From Chloroflexota bacterium (lineage in GTDB: Bacteria; Chloroflexota; Anaerolineae; UBA4142): DNA of 64,000 bases. The first letter of the stretch is position 1. Each line of letters begins with the position of its first letter. The stretch lies in assembly GCA_016208315.1 (NCBI GenBank), contig JACQYF010000146.1:1-64000 (forward strand). Reading direction: 5' to 3'. This document shows positions 34,745 through 44,316 of the stretch, piece by piece. Made by a program: the position numbers and the translations under genes. The notes beneath the pieces were generated by a model. It did not search any database and was not told where the DNA came from. It saw only the letters and a program-made list of their open reading frames with translations.

Positions 34745-35896
34745 ATGGCTGAAAACCTTCAAGCCGACGTGCTGGCCGAGGAGATCAAGTCAACCGTATC
34801 GAAAGCCGAAGATCAGGTCTCGGTCGCGTCGAATTGGAAACTGGTCTGGTGGCGTTTTAAAAAGAATCGCCTCGCGCTTATCAGCGTCGTCGTCTTGGCC
34901 CTCTTTTACGCCATCGTGCTGGTCCCCGATTTTTTCGCAACCGCGGACCCTGAGGCGACCGAGGCCCGCGCCGCGTTCATTCCCTCGCAGGGGCTAAATT
35001 TCTTCGACGAATCGGGTTTCCATCCCTGGGTGCCCGCGCTCGTCGGCAAGCGCAACGCGGTGACCTTGCGGATGGAATGGGCGATTGATGCATCGAAAAA
35101 AACCTATCTGCGTTTGTTCGCGCCGGGGTTTAAATACTCGGTCCTCGGGCTGTTCCAAACGGATATTCACTTGGTTGGACTGGAAGACCAAAAATCCGAC
35201 GAAAAGTTGTATCTTTTCGGAAGCGACCGGTTGGGACGCGACCAGTTTTCGCGGATGATGTACGGCACGCGCACCTCGATGACCGTGGGCTTGTTCGCCG
35301 TCGCGCTCAGTGTGATTCTGGGGATATTGCTGGGCGGCATCTCGGGTTATTTTGGCGGCTGGGTGGACCTGATTATCCAGCGCGCCATCGAGTTGCTCCA
35401 AGCGCTCCCGACCATTCCCATCTGGCTCGCAATGACCGCGGCGCTGCCGCAGGACTGGCGACCTGACCAAGTCTTTTTCGCGATCACGGTGATTCTCGCG
35501 TTCATCGGCTGGACGACACTCGGACGAGAGGTGCGCGGGCGATTCCTATCGCTGCGCGAGGAAGATTTCGTGCTGGCGGCTGACTTGGCGGGATGCAGCC
35601 AGCTCCGCATCATCACTCACCACATGGTACCCGCGTTCATGAGCCACATTATCGCGACGAGCACGCTCGCCATTCCGGTCATGATCATTAGCGAGACGTC
35701 GCTGAGCTATTTGGGGTTGGGCATTCGACCGCCCGCGATCAGTTGGGGCGTTTTGCTGCAAGAGGCGCAGAACATCCAGACGTTTGCGCAAGCGCCGTGG
35801 CTGCTCATTCCCGGCCTCTTCGTCATCATTGCGGTGCTCGCCTTCAACCTCGTCGGCGACGGTTTGCGCGACGCAGCGGATCCGTACGGGCACTAG
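34745..35896 (+). CDS. ABC transporter permease (DppC-like)
   Basis: GSDRLGRDQFSRMMYGTRTSMTVGL; DFVLAADLAGCSQLRIITHHMVP. Confidence 0.93.
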   Translation: MAENLQADVLAEEIKSTVSKAEDQVSVASNWKLVWWRFKKNRLALISVVVLALFYAIVLVPDFFATADPEATEARAAFIPSQGLNFFDESGFHPWVPALVGKRNAVTLRMEWAIDASKKTYLRLFAPGFKYSVLGLFQTDIHLVGLEDQKSDEKLYLFGSDRLGRDQFSRMMYGTRTSMTVGLFAVALSVILGILLGGISGYFGGWVDLIIQRAIELLQALPTIPIWLAMTAALPQDWRPDQVFFAITVILAFIGWTTLGREVRGRFLSLREEDFVLAADLAGCSQLRIITHHMVPAFMSHIIATSTLAIPVMIISETSLSYLGLGIRPPAISWGVLLQEAQNIQTFAQAPWLLIPGLFVIIAVLAFNLVGDGLRDAADPYGH

Positions 35897-35966
35897 TCAG
35901 TAAACAGTAAACAGTGAACAGTGAACAGATCTTAGTGTTAACTGTTGACTGTTGACTGTTCACTTG
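35896..35966. repeat. Stutter palindrome, unit ~ aacagta/aacagtg
   Basis: tcagtaaacagtaaacagtgaacagtgaacag...ttaactgttgactgttgactgttcactt. Confidence 0.88.
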
Positions 35967-35977
35967 AGAGATAGTCA

Positions 35978-37003
35978 ATGAACAATCAAACTCCTTTACT
36001 TTCAGTACGCGACCTAAAAACCTACTTTTATATGGACGAAGGCATTGTCAAAGCCGTGGACGGTGTGAGCTTTGACGTGCACGCGGGACAGGTCTTTGGC
36101 ATCGTCGGCGAAAGCGGCTGCGGCAAGAGCGTGACGATGAAAGCGCTTTTGCGCATCGTCGAGCCGCCGGGGCGCATTGCCGGCGGCGAGATTCTGCTCA
36201 ACAAGTCCAAAAACGGACAGCCGCAGATCGTTGACCTGGCAAAACTCAATGCCAACGGCGACGAGATGCGCGCAATTCGCGGCGGCGAGATTGCACTGAT
36301 TCCGCAAGAGCCAATGTCGTCATTCAGCCCGGTGCATACCATTGGCGATCAGATCGTCGAGGCGATCCAGCTTCATCGCCCGATGCCCAAGGACGCGGCG
36401 CGCAAAACCGCGGTTGATTTGCTCAAGGATGTGGGCATCCCGATGCCGGAACAGCGGCTGAACGAATATTCGTGGCAGCTCAGCGGCGGCTTGCGCCAGC
36501 GCGCGATGATCGCGATGGCGCTCTCGTGCCACCCGCGCTTGCTGATCGCCGATGAGCCGACCACCGCGATTGATGTTACGACGCAAGCCCAGGTGCTGCG
36601 GTTGCTGCGCAATCTTCAGCGCGAGCACAACGCCGCGATCATTTTCATCACGCATGACCTCGGCGTGATCGCGCAAATGGCCGATTACGTGATGGTGATG
36701 TATCTTGGCTTGGTGATGGAGCAAGGCCCGGTGGACGACATTTTCCACAATCCCAAACACCCCTACACCCAGGCCCTTCTGCGCTCGATCCCAAGCGTGA
36801 ATTCGACCCCGCACGTCACGCTGCCGACGATCAGCGGTTCGATTCCACACCCGTTCAACAAGCCAAAGGGTTGTCCATTCCATCCGCGCTGCACCAAGCG
36901 TATCGTGGGCAAATGCGACGTGAGTATTCCTCCACTCAAATTGGTCGGCGAAAAACAATCGGTCAGTTGTGTTTTGTACGAGGATGTAGAGGTGCCAGCA
37001 TGA
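35978..37003 (+). CDS. ABC transporter ATPase (DppD-like)
   Basis: [45 protein letters not shown]. Confidence 0.95.
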   Translation: MNNQTPLLSVRDLKTYFYMDEGIVKAVDGVSFDVHAGQVFGIVGESGCGKSVTMKALLRIVEPPGRIAGGEILLNKSKNGQPQIVDLAKLNANGDEMRAIRGGEIALIPQEPMSSFSPVHTIGDQIVEAIQLHRPMPKDAARKTAVDLLKDVGIPMPEQRLNEYSWQLSGGLRQRAMIAMALSCHPRLLIADEPTTAIDVTTQAQVLRLLRNLQREHNAAIIFITHDLGVIAQMADYVMVMYLGLVMEQGPVDDIFHNPKHPYTQALLRSIPSVNSTPHVTLPTISGSIPHPFNKPKGCPFHPRCTKRIVGKCDVSIPPLKLVGEKQSVSCVLYEDVEVPA

Positions 37004-38019
37004 CGATGTCCAATGGTCAGCCGTTACTTGAGGTAAAAAACCTTCGCAAATACTTTCCGATCAAGAAAGGATTATTCCGCAGCACCGTCGGCAACGTCCG
37101 CGCGGTAGACGACGTGACGTTCTTTATCAACGAAGGCGAAACGCTCGGCTTGGTCGGTGAGAGCGGCTGCGGCAAGACGACCGCCTCGCGCTGCATCTTG
37201 CGTGCACTGGTCCCAACGAGCGGCGAGATGTTGTTCCGCCCGAAAAAGGGTGAAATCGTTGACCTCTCGAAATTGTCGCGCAGAGAATTGCATCCGATTC
37301 GCCCGCAAATGCAGATGATCTTCCAGGATCCTTATGGCTCGCTCAATCCCCGCATGACGCTCTTTGACATTGTCGGCGAGCCGTTGCTGGTGAACGGTAT
37401 GTCGAACCGCAAAGAGCGCACGGAACGCGTCGCCGAGTTGCTGCGCCTGGTCGGCTTGCGCGCGGAATACATGCAGCGATTCCCGCACGCGTTCAGCGGC
37501 GGGCAGCGACAGCGCATCGGCATTGCCCGCGCTCTCGCGCTCCACCCGCGCCTCGTCGTCGCGGACGAGCCGGTCTCGGCGCTCGACGTTTCGGTGCAGG
37601 CGCAGATTCTGAACTTGATGCTCGAACTGCAAAAGCAGCTTCACCTCACCTATCTTTTCGTCGCGCACAACCTCAGCGTGGTCAAGCACATTTGCGACCG
37701 CGTCGCGGTGATGTATGTCGGCAAGCTGGTGGAGATGGCGACGACCGAAGAACTGTATCACCATCCCAAGCATCCTTACACCGCCGCGCTGATGGCGGCC
37801 GTCCCCGTCGCCGACCCGCGCATCAAAACGGGCAGCGTCGAACTCAAGGGCGAAGTGCCCAGCCCGGCAAATCCGCCATCCGGCTGCTACTTCCACCCGC
37901 GCTGCGAGTACGCAATAGACCGATGCCGCCAAGACGCGCCCGTGTTCCGCGAAATCACGCCCGGCCATTTCGTCAGTTGCCACCGTGCCGACGAATTGAA
38001 TCTGCCGGGGATTGCCTAA
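37000..38019 (+). CDS. ABC transporter ATPase (DppF-like)
   Basis: [52 protein letters not shown]; 4 bp ATGA overlap with previous gene. Confidence 0.95.
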   Translation: MTMSNGQPLLEVKNLRKYFPIKKGLFRSTVGNVRAVDDVTFFINEGETLGLVGESGCGKTTASRCILRALVPTSGEMLFRPKKGEIVDLSKLSRRELHPIRPQMQMIFQDPYGSLNPRMTLFDIVGEPLLVNGMSNRKERTERVAELLRLVGLRAEYMQRFPHAFSGGQRQRIGIARALALHPRLVVADEPVSALDVSVQAQILNLMLELQKQLHLTYLFVAHNLSVVKHICDRVAVMYVGKLVEMATTEELYHHPKHPYTAALMAAVPVADPRIKTGSVELKGEVPSPANPPSGCYFHPRCEYAIDRCRQDAPVFREITPGHFVSCHRADELNLPGIA

Positions 38020-38115
38020 CCAGTCCCAGGTTCCAAGTCACAAGTTCCATTTGTGACCTGTAACCTGTGACCTGGGACTTGAGACCTGCGACCTGAGACT
38101 TGTGACATGCGACTT
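38020..38115. repeat. Stutter palindrome, unit ~ gacctgt/acaggtc
   Basis: cagtcccaggttccaagtcacaagttcc...gtgacctgtaacctgtgacctgggacttgagacctgcgacctgagacttgtgac. Confidence 0.82.
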
Positions 38116-38925
38116 GCCCAATCTTCCTTCGTCTATTTCAACCACTCATTGCAAGATGCCATCCGCCGCCTGCATCAATTCGGTTACGAGGGCATCGAGA
38201 TTTGGGGCGGGCGACCGCACATGTATCGCCACGACCTCGACGCGGAATTGGACAGCATTAAGCAACTGCTCGACGAATTCGAGATGACCGTCCCCAACTT
38301 CATCCCGGCGCAATTCCGCTATCCCTCGATTCTCTCGTCTTCCAACGAGGCCGTTCGTCGCGACAGTGTGCGATACATCGAGGACGCGATTGACAACGCG
38401 CTGCGGTTGGGCGCGCCGTCCGTCAGCTTGTGCGCGGGGATGACGCTGCACGGCGAGAGCGTAGAAAAGGGCTGGGCGCAGTTGCGGCAGAGCATCGTCG
38501 AGTTGCTGGATTACACGGACAAAACCGACCTACGTCTCCTGATCGAACCGGCGCACCATTGGGAAAGCACGCTCATCCTCACCGTCAGGGACGGCTTGCG
38601 AATGATCCGCGAGATTGGCTCCGAGCGGTTGGGTATTTGCCTCGACACGGGACACGCGAACGTCAACGGCGAAGACCTCGCGCAAGCGGTCGCGATGCTG
38701 AACGGCGTGCCGCTGCACATTCACGTTGACGACAACAATGGCGACAGCGACACCCACGCGATTCCCGGCGAAGGCAGCATCAGCTTTGCTCCGTTTGTTC
38801 AGGCGCTCAAGGCAATCAACTATCAAGGGTTTGTCTCGGCGGAATTGGGATTCCAGTACACGCTGGAGCCGGACGCGGCGGTACAGAAGACGCGCGAAGC
38901 GCTGAGCGAAATGTTTGCGGTGTGA
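38107..38925 (+). CDS. Sugar phosphate isomerase/epimerase (TIM barrel, xylose isomerase-like)
   Basis: YEGIEIWGGRPHMY, LLIEPAHHWEST, GICLDTGHANVNGED, HIHVDDNNGDSDTH, EGSISFAPFVQAL. Confidence 0.88.
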   Translation: MRLAQSSFVYFNHSLQDAIRRLHQFGYEGIEIWGGRPHMYRHDLDAELDSIKQLLDEFEMTVPNFIPAQFRYPSILSSSNEAVRRDSVRYIEDAIDNALRLGAPSVSLCAGMTLHGESVEKGWAQLRQSIVELLDYTDKTDLRLLIEPAHHWESTLILTVRDGLRMIREIGSERLGICLDTGHANVNGEDLAQAVAMLNGVPLHIHVDDNNGDSDTHAIPGEGSISFAPFVQALKAINYQGFVSAELGFQYTLEPDAAVQKTREALSEMFAV

Positions 38926-39010
38926 GAATGGCATCGGAACACAACACCGAATTAAGGAAGAAAGGAACGTCGGTTTCCATACGATGGCGTTCCGCGAGCG
39001 CGCGGGAGAT

Positions 39011-39137
39011 CGGACGATCAATCGTCCGCCTCAATAGGCGAAAACTCGATAAATCGAGTTGACGCATCCAATCGGTGTTCAACCGATTTCTAGCTTTGTT
39101 AGCCGTCGTGTTTCGGCTAAAGCCCCCCTTTGGGGCA
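39011..39137. repeat. Array of six consecutive short perfect hairpins
   Basis: CGGACGATcaATCGTCCG, CGCCTcaatAGGCG, AACTCGATaaATCGAGTT, ATCGGT..ACCGAT, TTAGCCG..CGGCTAA, GCCCC..GGGGC. Confidence 0.85.
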
Positions 39138-39177
39138 ACCGACGGCGTTCGGCGACATCCAATCAACATTCATCTGT

Positions 39178-39225
39178 GGTTGCGAGCGAAGCGAAGCAAT
39201 CTTCCCTACCTACATCAAGTCCTGA
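39178..39225. repeat. Partial copy of the ttgcgagcgaagcgaagcaatctt element (copy 3)
   Basis: ggttgcgagcgaagcgaagcaatcttccc; right arm not obvious. Confidence 0.6.
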
Positions 39226-39240
39226 TGCGCAGGGAGAGGT

Positions 39241-39336
39241 GGTAGTTCGTAGTCAGCGACGCAGCGCAGCGGAGTCGCGTTGTTCACCTTGCAAAACGCG
39301 ACTCCACAAACTACGCTCCGTCGCTGACTACAAACA
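39241..39336. repeat. Imperfect inverted repeat gtagtcagcgacg...cgtcgctgactac
   Basis: ggtagttcgtagtcagcgacgcagcgcagcggagtcgcgttgtt...aacgcgactccacaaactacgctccgtcgctgactacaaac. Confidence 0.8.
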
Positions 39337-39356
39337 CTTTGAAACAGGAAAGGGTA

Positions 39357-40934
39357 ATGTCTAGAGTTCGCGTTATTTCCGCTCAAGACGCCGCCGCGCT
39401 CATTCCGGGCGGCGCAATTGTGTGTGTGAGTTCGTCGTCGGGTCTGAATACGCCCGACGCAATTCTGCAAGCAATCGGGGAACGGTTCGCCAAAACGGGC
39501 GAGCCGCGGAACCTCACCACCATTCATCCCATCGCTTCCGGCGACATGTATGGCATCGCCGGGATTGATCACCTCGCGCAGCCGGGCCTGCTCAAGCGCG
39601 TCGTCGCGGGGTCGTACCCCAGCGGCCCCACGTCCATGCCGTCTCCCAAGATTTGGCAAATGATAGACGGCGACGAAATCGAGGCGTACAATTTTCCGAG
39701 CGGCACGCTGTTTCACATGCTCCGCGAGGCCGCGGCCAAACGACCGGGCGTGCTGACCAAAGTCGGACTCGATACGTTCATTGATCCGCGCCGGCAGGGC
39801 GGGCGCATGAACAACATCACGCTAGCCGACATCGTGCGCGTGGTCGAGTTCGACGGCGACGAGTGGTTGTATTTCAAAGCGATTCAGCCCGACGTTGCCA
39901 TCATCCGCGGCACCACCAGCGACGAATACGGCAACATCTCGATGGAACACGAAGGCGCGTTCCTCGGCGCGTATGATGCCGCGCTCGCCGCGCACAACAA
40001 TCGCGGCACAGTGATCGCGCAGGTGAAGCGATTGACGACCGCAGGCGCGCTGCACCCGCAACTGGTGCGCGTGCCCGGCATTCTCGTTGATTACGTCATC
40101 GTCGTGCCCGATCAATGGCAGGCGACGCAAACGCCGTACGATCCCGCGATCAGTGGTGAGGTACGCCGCCCGCTGACCGAGTTCACTCCGCTGCCGTTCA
40201 ACATTGAGAAAGTGATCGCGCGGCGCGCGGCGATGACGCTGCGGCAAGGCGAAGCGGTCAACCTCGGTTTCGGCATCTCGGCGCTTGTCCCCGAAATTCT
40301 GCTCGAAGAGGGACTGCACGATGCGGTGACGTGGGTCATCGAGCAAGGCGCGGTGGGCGGGCTGCCGCTGACCGGTTTCCCGTTCGGCTGCGCGGTCAAC
40401 GCCCAAGCCATCGTCCCCTCGCCCGATCAGTTCACGTACTTTCAAGGCGGCGGGTTTGATCGCAGTCTGCTGTCGTTCATGCAAGTGGATCGTCACGGCA
40501 ACGTGAACGTCTCGCGCTTGAAATCGCGTCCGCACGTCACCGCGGGCGCAGGCGGATTCGTCGACATCACCGCGCACGCGCGCCACATCGCGCTGAGCGG
40601 CAATTTCACGACGGGTGGATTGGAATTGGCGGTCGAGGACGGCGAACTGCACATTCTCAAAGAGGGCAAGGTTCGCAAATTCATACCCGAGGTCGAACAC
40701 GTTACGATGAGCGGCTGTCGCGCGCGCGAATCCAATCAAGAGATTTTGTTCATCACCGAACGCTGTGTCATCAAACTCGAACCCGCAGGGTTGACCGTGA
40801 TGGAGATTGCGCCGGGTGCTGATCTGGAGCGCGACGTGCTGGCGCAAGCCGACATTGAGTTGCGGGTCAGCCCGGATTTGCAGACTATGGACGCACGCTT
40901 GTTCAGGCCGGAGCCGATGGGGTTGAAAATCTGA
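39357..40934 (+). CDS. Acyl-CoA:acetate/3-ketoacid CoA-transferase (family I CoA transferase)
   Basis: VISAQDAAALIPGGAIVCVSSSSGLNTPDAIL; VIEQGAVGGLPLTGFPFGCAVN; two-domain length. Confidence 0.85.
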   Translation: MSRVRVISAQDAAALIPGGAIVCVSSSSGLNTPDAILQAIGERFAKTGEPRNLTTIHPIASGDMYGIAGIDHLAQPGLLKRVVAGSYPSGPTSMPSPKIWQMIDGDEIEAYNFPSGTLFHMLREAAAKRPGVLTKVGLDTFIDPRRQGGRMNNITLADIVRVVEFDGDEWLYFKAIQPDVAIIRGTTSDEYGNISMEHEGAFLGAYDAALAAHNNRGTVIAQVKRLTTAGALHPQLVRVPGILVDYVIVVPDQWQATQTPYDPAISGEVRRPLTEFTPLPFNIEKVIARRAAMTLRQGEAVNLGFGISALVPEILLEEGLHDAVTWVIEQGAVGGLPLTGFPFGCAVNAQAIVPSPDQFTYFQGGGFDRSLLSFMQVDRHGNVNVSRLKSRPHVTAGAGGFVDITAHARHIALSGNFTTGGLELAVEDGELHILKEGKVRKFIPEVEHVTMSGCRARESNQEILFITERCVIKLEPAGLTVMEIAPGADLERDVLAQADIELRVSPDLQTMDARLFRPEPMGLKI

Positions 40935-41362
40935 TGGACACTTTCCCTGTTCACATCGGCGACGAAGTGACGTTCTCGAAAACGGTGTCTGAGAGCGATG
41001 TGTACTTGTTCGCGGGCATCACGGGCGATCTGTCGCCGAATCACGTGAACGAAGAATTCATGCAGCGCACGCGCTACGGGCGGCGCATTGCCCACGGGGC
41101 GCTCCTCGTCGGCTATATGTCGAATTGCTCGACAGCCATCTGCGCGCGCGCAAACACGCCGAATGAAACGCCTGTGTCGCTCGGCTACGACCGCATCCGT
41201 TTTATCGCGCCCGTCTTTATCGGCGATACGATCACGGTGACGTACCGCGTCGCCGAAATTGATGCGGCGAAACGCGAATCGAAGGCCGACGTGCGCGTGA
41301 CCGCGCGCGGCGAACTGTGCGCGGTCGCGACGCACATTCTGCGCTGGGTGGGCAACGGATGA
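40934..41362 (+). CDS. MaoC-like (R)-hydratase/dehydratase
   Basis: VTFSKTVSESDVYLFAGITGDLSPNHVNEEFMQRTRYGRRIAHGALLVGYMS. Confidence 0.9.
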   Translation: MDTFPVHIGDEVTFSKTVSESDVYLFAGITGDLSPNHVNEEFMQRTRYGRRIAHGALLVGYMSNCSTAICARANTPNETPVSLGYDRIRFIAPVFIGDTITVTYRVAEIDAAKRESKADVRVTARGELCAVATHILRWVGNG

Positions 41363-42021
41363 AACGAGCTCTTGCAATCATACTTGGGGCAACTGCGGCA
41401 GCGGTCGCGTACGCGCTCCTCGTGCGTCCGTGGATGCAACAATGGGGCGCGACGAGCGAAGAAGTTAGTCGCGCGTTGCCCGGCGACGCATTGGTGCGGA
41501 ATGCCAAGCTGAACGCGACACACGCCGTGACTATTCACGCGCCGGTCACCCAAGTGTGGCAGTGGCTCGTGCAGATCGGACAGGGGCGCGGCGGGTTTTA
41601 CAGCTACGATTTGATCGAGAACTTGATGGGACTCGACATTCACAGTGCGGATCGGATCGTGCCCGAGTTGCAGTACTTGCGGGCGGGAGACAAAATTCCC
41701 CTTGCCCCCAACGGATTTGGTGTGCCGGTCGCCATCCTTGAGCCGGGCCGCGCGCTCGTTCTGCACGGCGACACGCGTCTCGATCCCGCCGCGATCCCGA
41801 CGATGAAGCCGGGCGACTATTTCGCGGTCACGTGGGGCTGGTTTCTCGAAGAGATTGACGCGCACACCATGCGCTTGATCGAGCGCTGGCGCGCGGATTG
41901 GAAACCCAGCTTGCAGCAAACGATCTTTATGCGCGCGTTTCTCGAACCCGGCGCATTCTTGATGGAACGCAAAATGCTGCTCGGCATCAAAGAGCGCGCT
42001 GAATCTGCCCGAACATCCTAA
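41359..42021 (+). CDS. SRPBCC-superfamily protein
   Basis: HAVTIHAPVTQVWQWLVQIGQGRGGFYSYDLIENLMGLDIHSADRIVPELQ. Confidence 0.75.
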   Translation: MKRALAIILGATAAAVAYALLVRPWMQQWGATSEEVSRALPGDALVRNAKLNATHAVTIHAPVTQVWQWLVQIGQGRGGFYSYDLIENLMGLDIHSADRIVPELQYLRAGDKIPLAPNGFGVPVAILEPGRALVLHGDTRLDPAAIPTMKPGDYFAVTWGWFLEEIDAHTMRLIERWRADWKPSLQQTIFMRAFLEPGAFLMERKMLLGIKERAESARTS

Positions 42022-42378
42022 TTGACGGAGAACAGCGACTTGAATCACTCTTGGATCGAGGAATTCCCCGGCTCGGTTATCGCTTGCGATGAGAATGGAA
42101 TTATCCTGGAGATGAATGCCAAAGCGGCGAAGGGCTATGCCGACCGCGGGGGCAAAGCACTCATCGGCTCGAATTTGCTCGATTGTCACTCAGAAGCATC
42201 GCGCGCCAAGGTTGCGCAATTGTTAGAAACCAAGCAACTCGGCGTGTATACTATCGAGAAGAACGGCATCAAGAAATTGGTTTATCATTCGCCGTGGTAC
42301 CAGGATGGCAAATACGCGGGCATTGTCGAACTCGTGGTCGAGATTCCGTTCGAGATGCCGCATTTCGTTCGAAAGTAG
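42022..42378 (+). CDS. Stand-alone PAS-domain protein (TTG start)
   Basis: EFPGSVIACDENGIILEMNAKAAKGYADRGGKALIGSNLLDCHSE. Confidence 0.7.
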   Translation: MTENSDLNHSWIEEFPGSVIACDENGIILEMNAKAAKGYADRGGKALIGSNLLDCHSEASRAKVAQLLETKQLGVYTIEKNGIKKLVYHSPWYQDGKYAGIVELVVEIPFEMPHFVRK

Positions 42379-42385
42379 GTTCACA

Positions 42386-43549
42386 ATGACTCGGCTAGCT
42401 GTCGTCAACGGTCGCGTCGTTCTGCCCAACGCGGTCGTAACTGGCAAGGCAGTCGTTATCGAAGAGCAGAAGATCGCCGGCATTGCCGATGCGGATGAAC
42501 TTGGCTCGGAGATCGAGCGAGTGGATGTGGGCGGGCGTCTGATCACGCCGGGCTTGATTGACATTCACACGCACGGCGCGCTGGGGCACACGTTCAACGA
42601 GCCAACCGCAGAGGCATTCGGGACGATCACGGAGATAAATGCGCGGCGCGGTGTTACGTCGCTGCTCGCCACGCTCGCGCCCGCGCCAATCCCTGACCTC
42701 GTTCGCTGTCTCGAGTTTTGTCGCGGGTGGATGCGCGGCGATCACGCGGGTTCGCAGGTTCTCGGCATGCACTTGGAAAGCCCGTACGCGAGCCCCGCGC
42801 AAAAAGGCGCGCTCGATCCGCAGAATCTTCGCACGCCCGACGACGGCACTGCCGATACACTGCTCGAATATCACGACGCGATCAAGATCATGACTTTCGC
42901 GCCGGAGCTGCCGGGCGCCCTGGAATTTACTGCAAAGCTCGTCCGGCTCGGCATCGTCCCATCGGCGGGGCACAGTTCGGCCAAAGAGGAGCAGGTGCTC
43001 CCGGCGATAGAGCGCGGCCTGCGGCATATCACGCACATCTGGAGCGCGCAGTCGTCCACGATTCGCGAAGGGCCGTGGCGCAAGCCGGGCCTGCTCGAAG
43101 TATCGCTCACCTGCGATGGGTTGACTGTCGAGATGATTGCCGACAATCGGCATCTCCCGCCGACGTTGATGAAGCTGGCGTACAAATGTATCGGGCCTGA
43201 TCGCCTGTGCGCGATTTCGGATGCGACGAGCGGCGCGGGACTGCCGGACGGATCGCGCTTTAGAATGGGCGGCATGGAGTACGAGGTGCGCGACGGGGTC
43301 GGGATGATGTTCGACCGCAGCGCGTTTGCGGGCAGCACGACACTCGTCAATCAGATGATTCCGATCCTAACCGATGTCGTCGGTATCCCGCTCGCCGAGG
43401 CGATTCGGATGCTGACGCTGACGCCCGCGCGCGTGATCGGCATCCAAGATCGCGTCGGCTTGCTTGAGCCAGGCAAGCCCGCCGACCTTGCGATTTTCGA
43501 CGACGACTATTCTGCCTGGCGCACGATGATTCGAGGGCAATGGGTATGA
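42386..43549 (+). CDS. nagA: N-acetylglucosamine-6-phosphate deacetylase
   Basis: GGRLITPGLIDIHTHGALGHTFNE; GMHLESPYASPAQKGALD; TLTPARVIGIQDRVGLLEPGKPADLAIFD. Confidence 0.9.
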   Translation: MTRLAVVNGRVVLPNAVVTGKAVVIEEQKIAGIADADELGSEIERVDVGGRLITPGLIDIHTHGALGHTFNEPTAEAFGTITEINARRGVTSLLATLAPAPIPDLVRCLEFCRGWMRGDHAGSQVLGMHLESPYASPAQKGALDPQNLRTPDDGTADTLLEYHDAIKIMTFAPELPGALEFTAKLVRLGIVPSAGHSSAKEEQVLPAIERGLRHITHIWSAQSSTIREGPWRKPGLLEVSLTCDGLTVEMIADNRHLPPTLMKLAYKCIGPDRLCAISDATSGAGLPDGSRFRMGGMEYEVRDGVGMMFDRSAFAGSTTLVNQMIPILTDVVGIPLAEAIRMLTLTPARVIGIQDRVGLLEPGKPADLAIFDDDYSAWRTMIRGQWV

Positions 43550-44316
43550 AACCGACTTACGAAACCAAGCTTGAGCAATTACCAATTACTATTTACGACA
43601 CGAACGAGGAACTGGGCCGCGCGGCCGCCGAAGAAGCCGCCGCGGTGATCCGCGACGCGGTCGAGCAAAGAGCCGTCGCCAACATTATCCTTGCGACCGG
43701 CAATTCGCAATTGACGTTTCTCACCGCGTTGCGACAAGACCGCTCGATTCCGTGGGACAAGGTCAACGTCTTTCACATGGACGAGTACATCGGCCTCGCG
43801 CCCGACCATCCCGCCAGCTTTCCGCTGTTCCTGCGCCGCCATTTGCTCGAATATGTGACCCCGCGCGCGTTCTTTCCAGTCCCGGCCAAACCGGAAGCGG
43901 CCGGCGAATACGAGCAACTCTTGCGCGCGCATCCCGCCGATTTGTGCGCGCTCGGTTACGGCGAGAACGGACACCTCGCGTTTAACGATCCCCCGTTCGC
44001 CGATTTCGACGATCCGGTGTGGGTCAAAGTAGTGAAACTCGACGAGCGTTCGCGACAGCAGCAAGTGGGCGAAGGGCATTTCGCCACGCTCGACGACGTG
44101 CCCACGCACGCGATGACGTTGACGATTCCTGCGCTCTTATCGGCCAAGCGCGTCTTGGCCCTCGTGCCCGAAGCGCGCAAAGCCGACGCGGTCGAGCGCG
44201 CGCTGCTTGGGCCGATCACCGAGGATTGCCCCGGTTCGATTCTGCGCCGGACGCCGCACGCGCACCTGTTCCTCGATCAAGATTCTGCGAAAGGATTATT
44301 GGGCAAGGCAAAATGA
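43540..44316 (+). CDS. nagB: Glucosamine-6-phosphate deaminase family protein
   Basis: NIILATGNSQLTFLTAL; VFHMDEYIGLAPDHPASFPLFLRRHL; LGYGENGHLAFNDPP. Confidence 0.9.
   Translation: MGMKPTYETKLEQLPITIYDTNEELGRAAAEEAAAVIRDAVEQRAVANIILATGNSQLTFLTALRQDRSIPWDKVNVFHMDEYIGLAPDHPASFPLFLRRHLLEYVTPRAFFPVPAKPEAAGEYEQLLRAHPADLCALGYGENGHLAFNDPPFADFDDPVWVKVVKLDERSRQQQVGEGHFATLDDVPTHAMTLTIPALLSAKRVLALVPEARKADAVERALLGPITEDCPGSILRRTPHAHLFLDQDSAKGLLGKAK

Noticed and set aside
38926-39356. Known riboswitch or tRNA cluster as explanation of the hairpin array
   Set aside because: Hairpins are independent short perfect stems without a tRNA cloverleaf or any aptamer core I can recognise.
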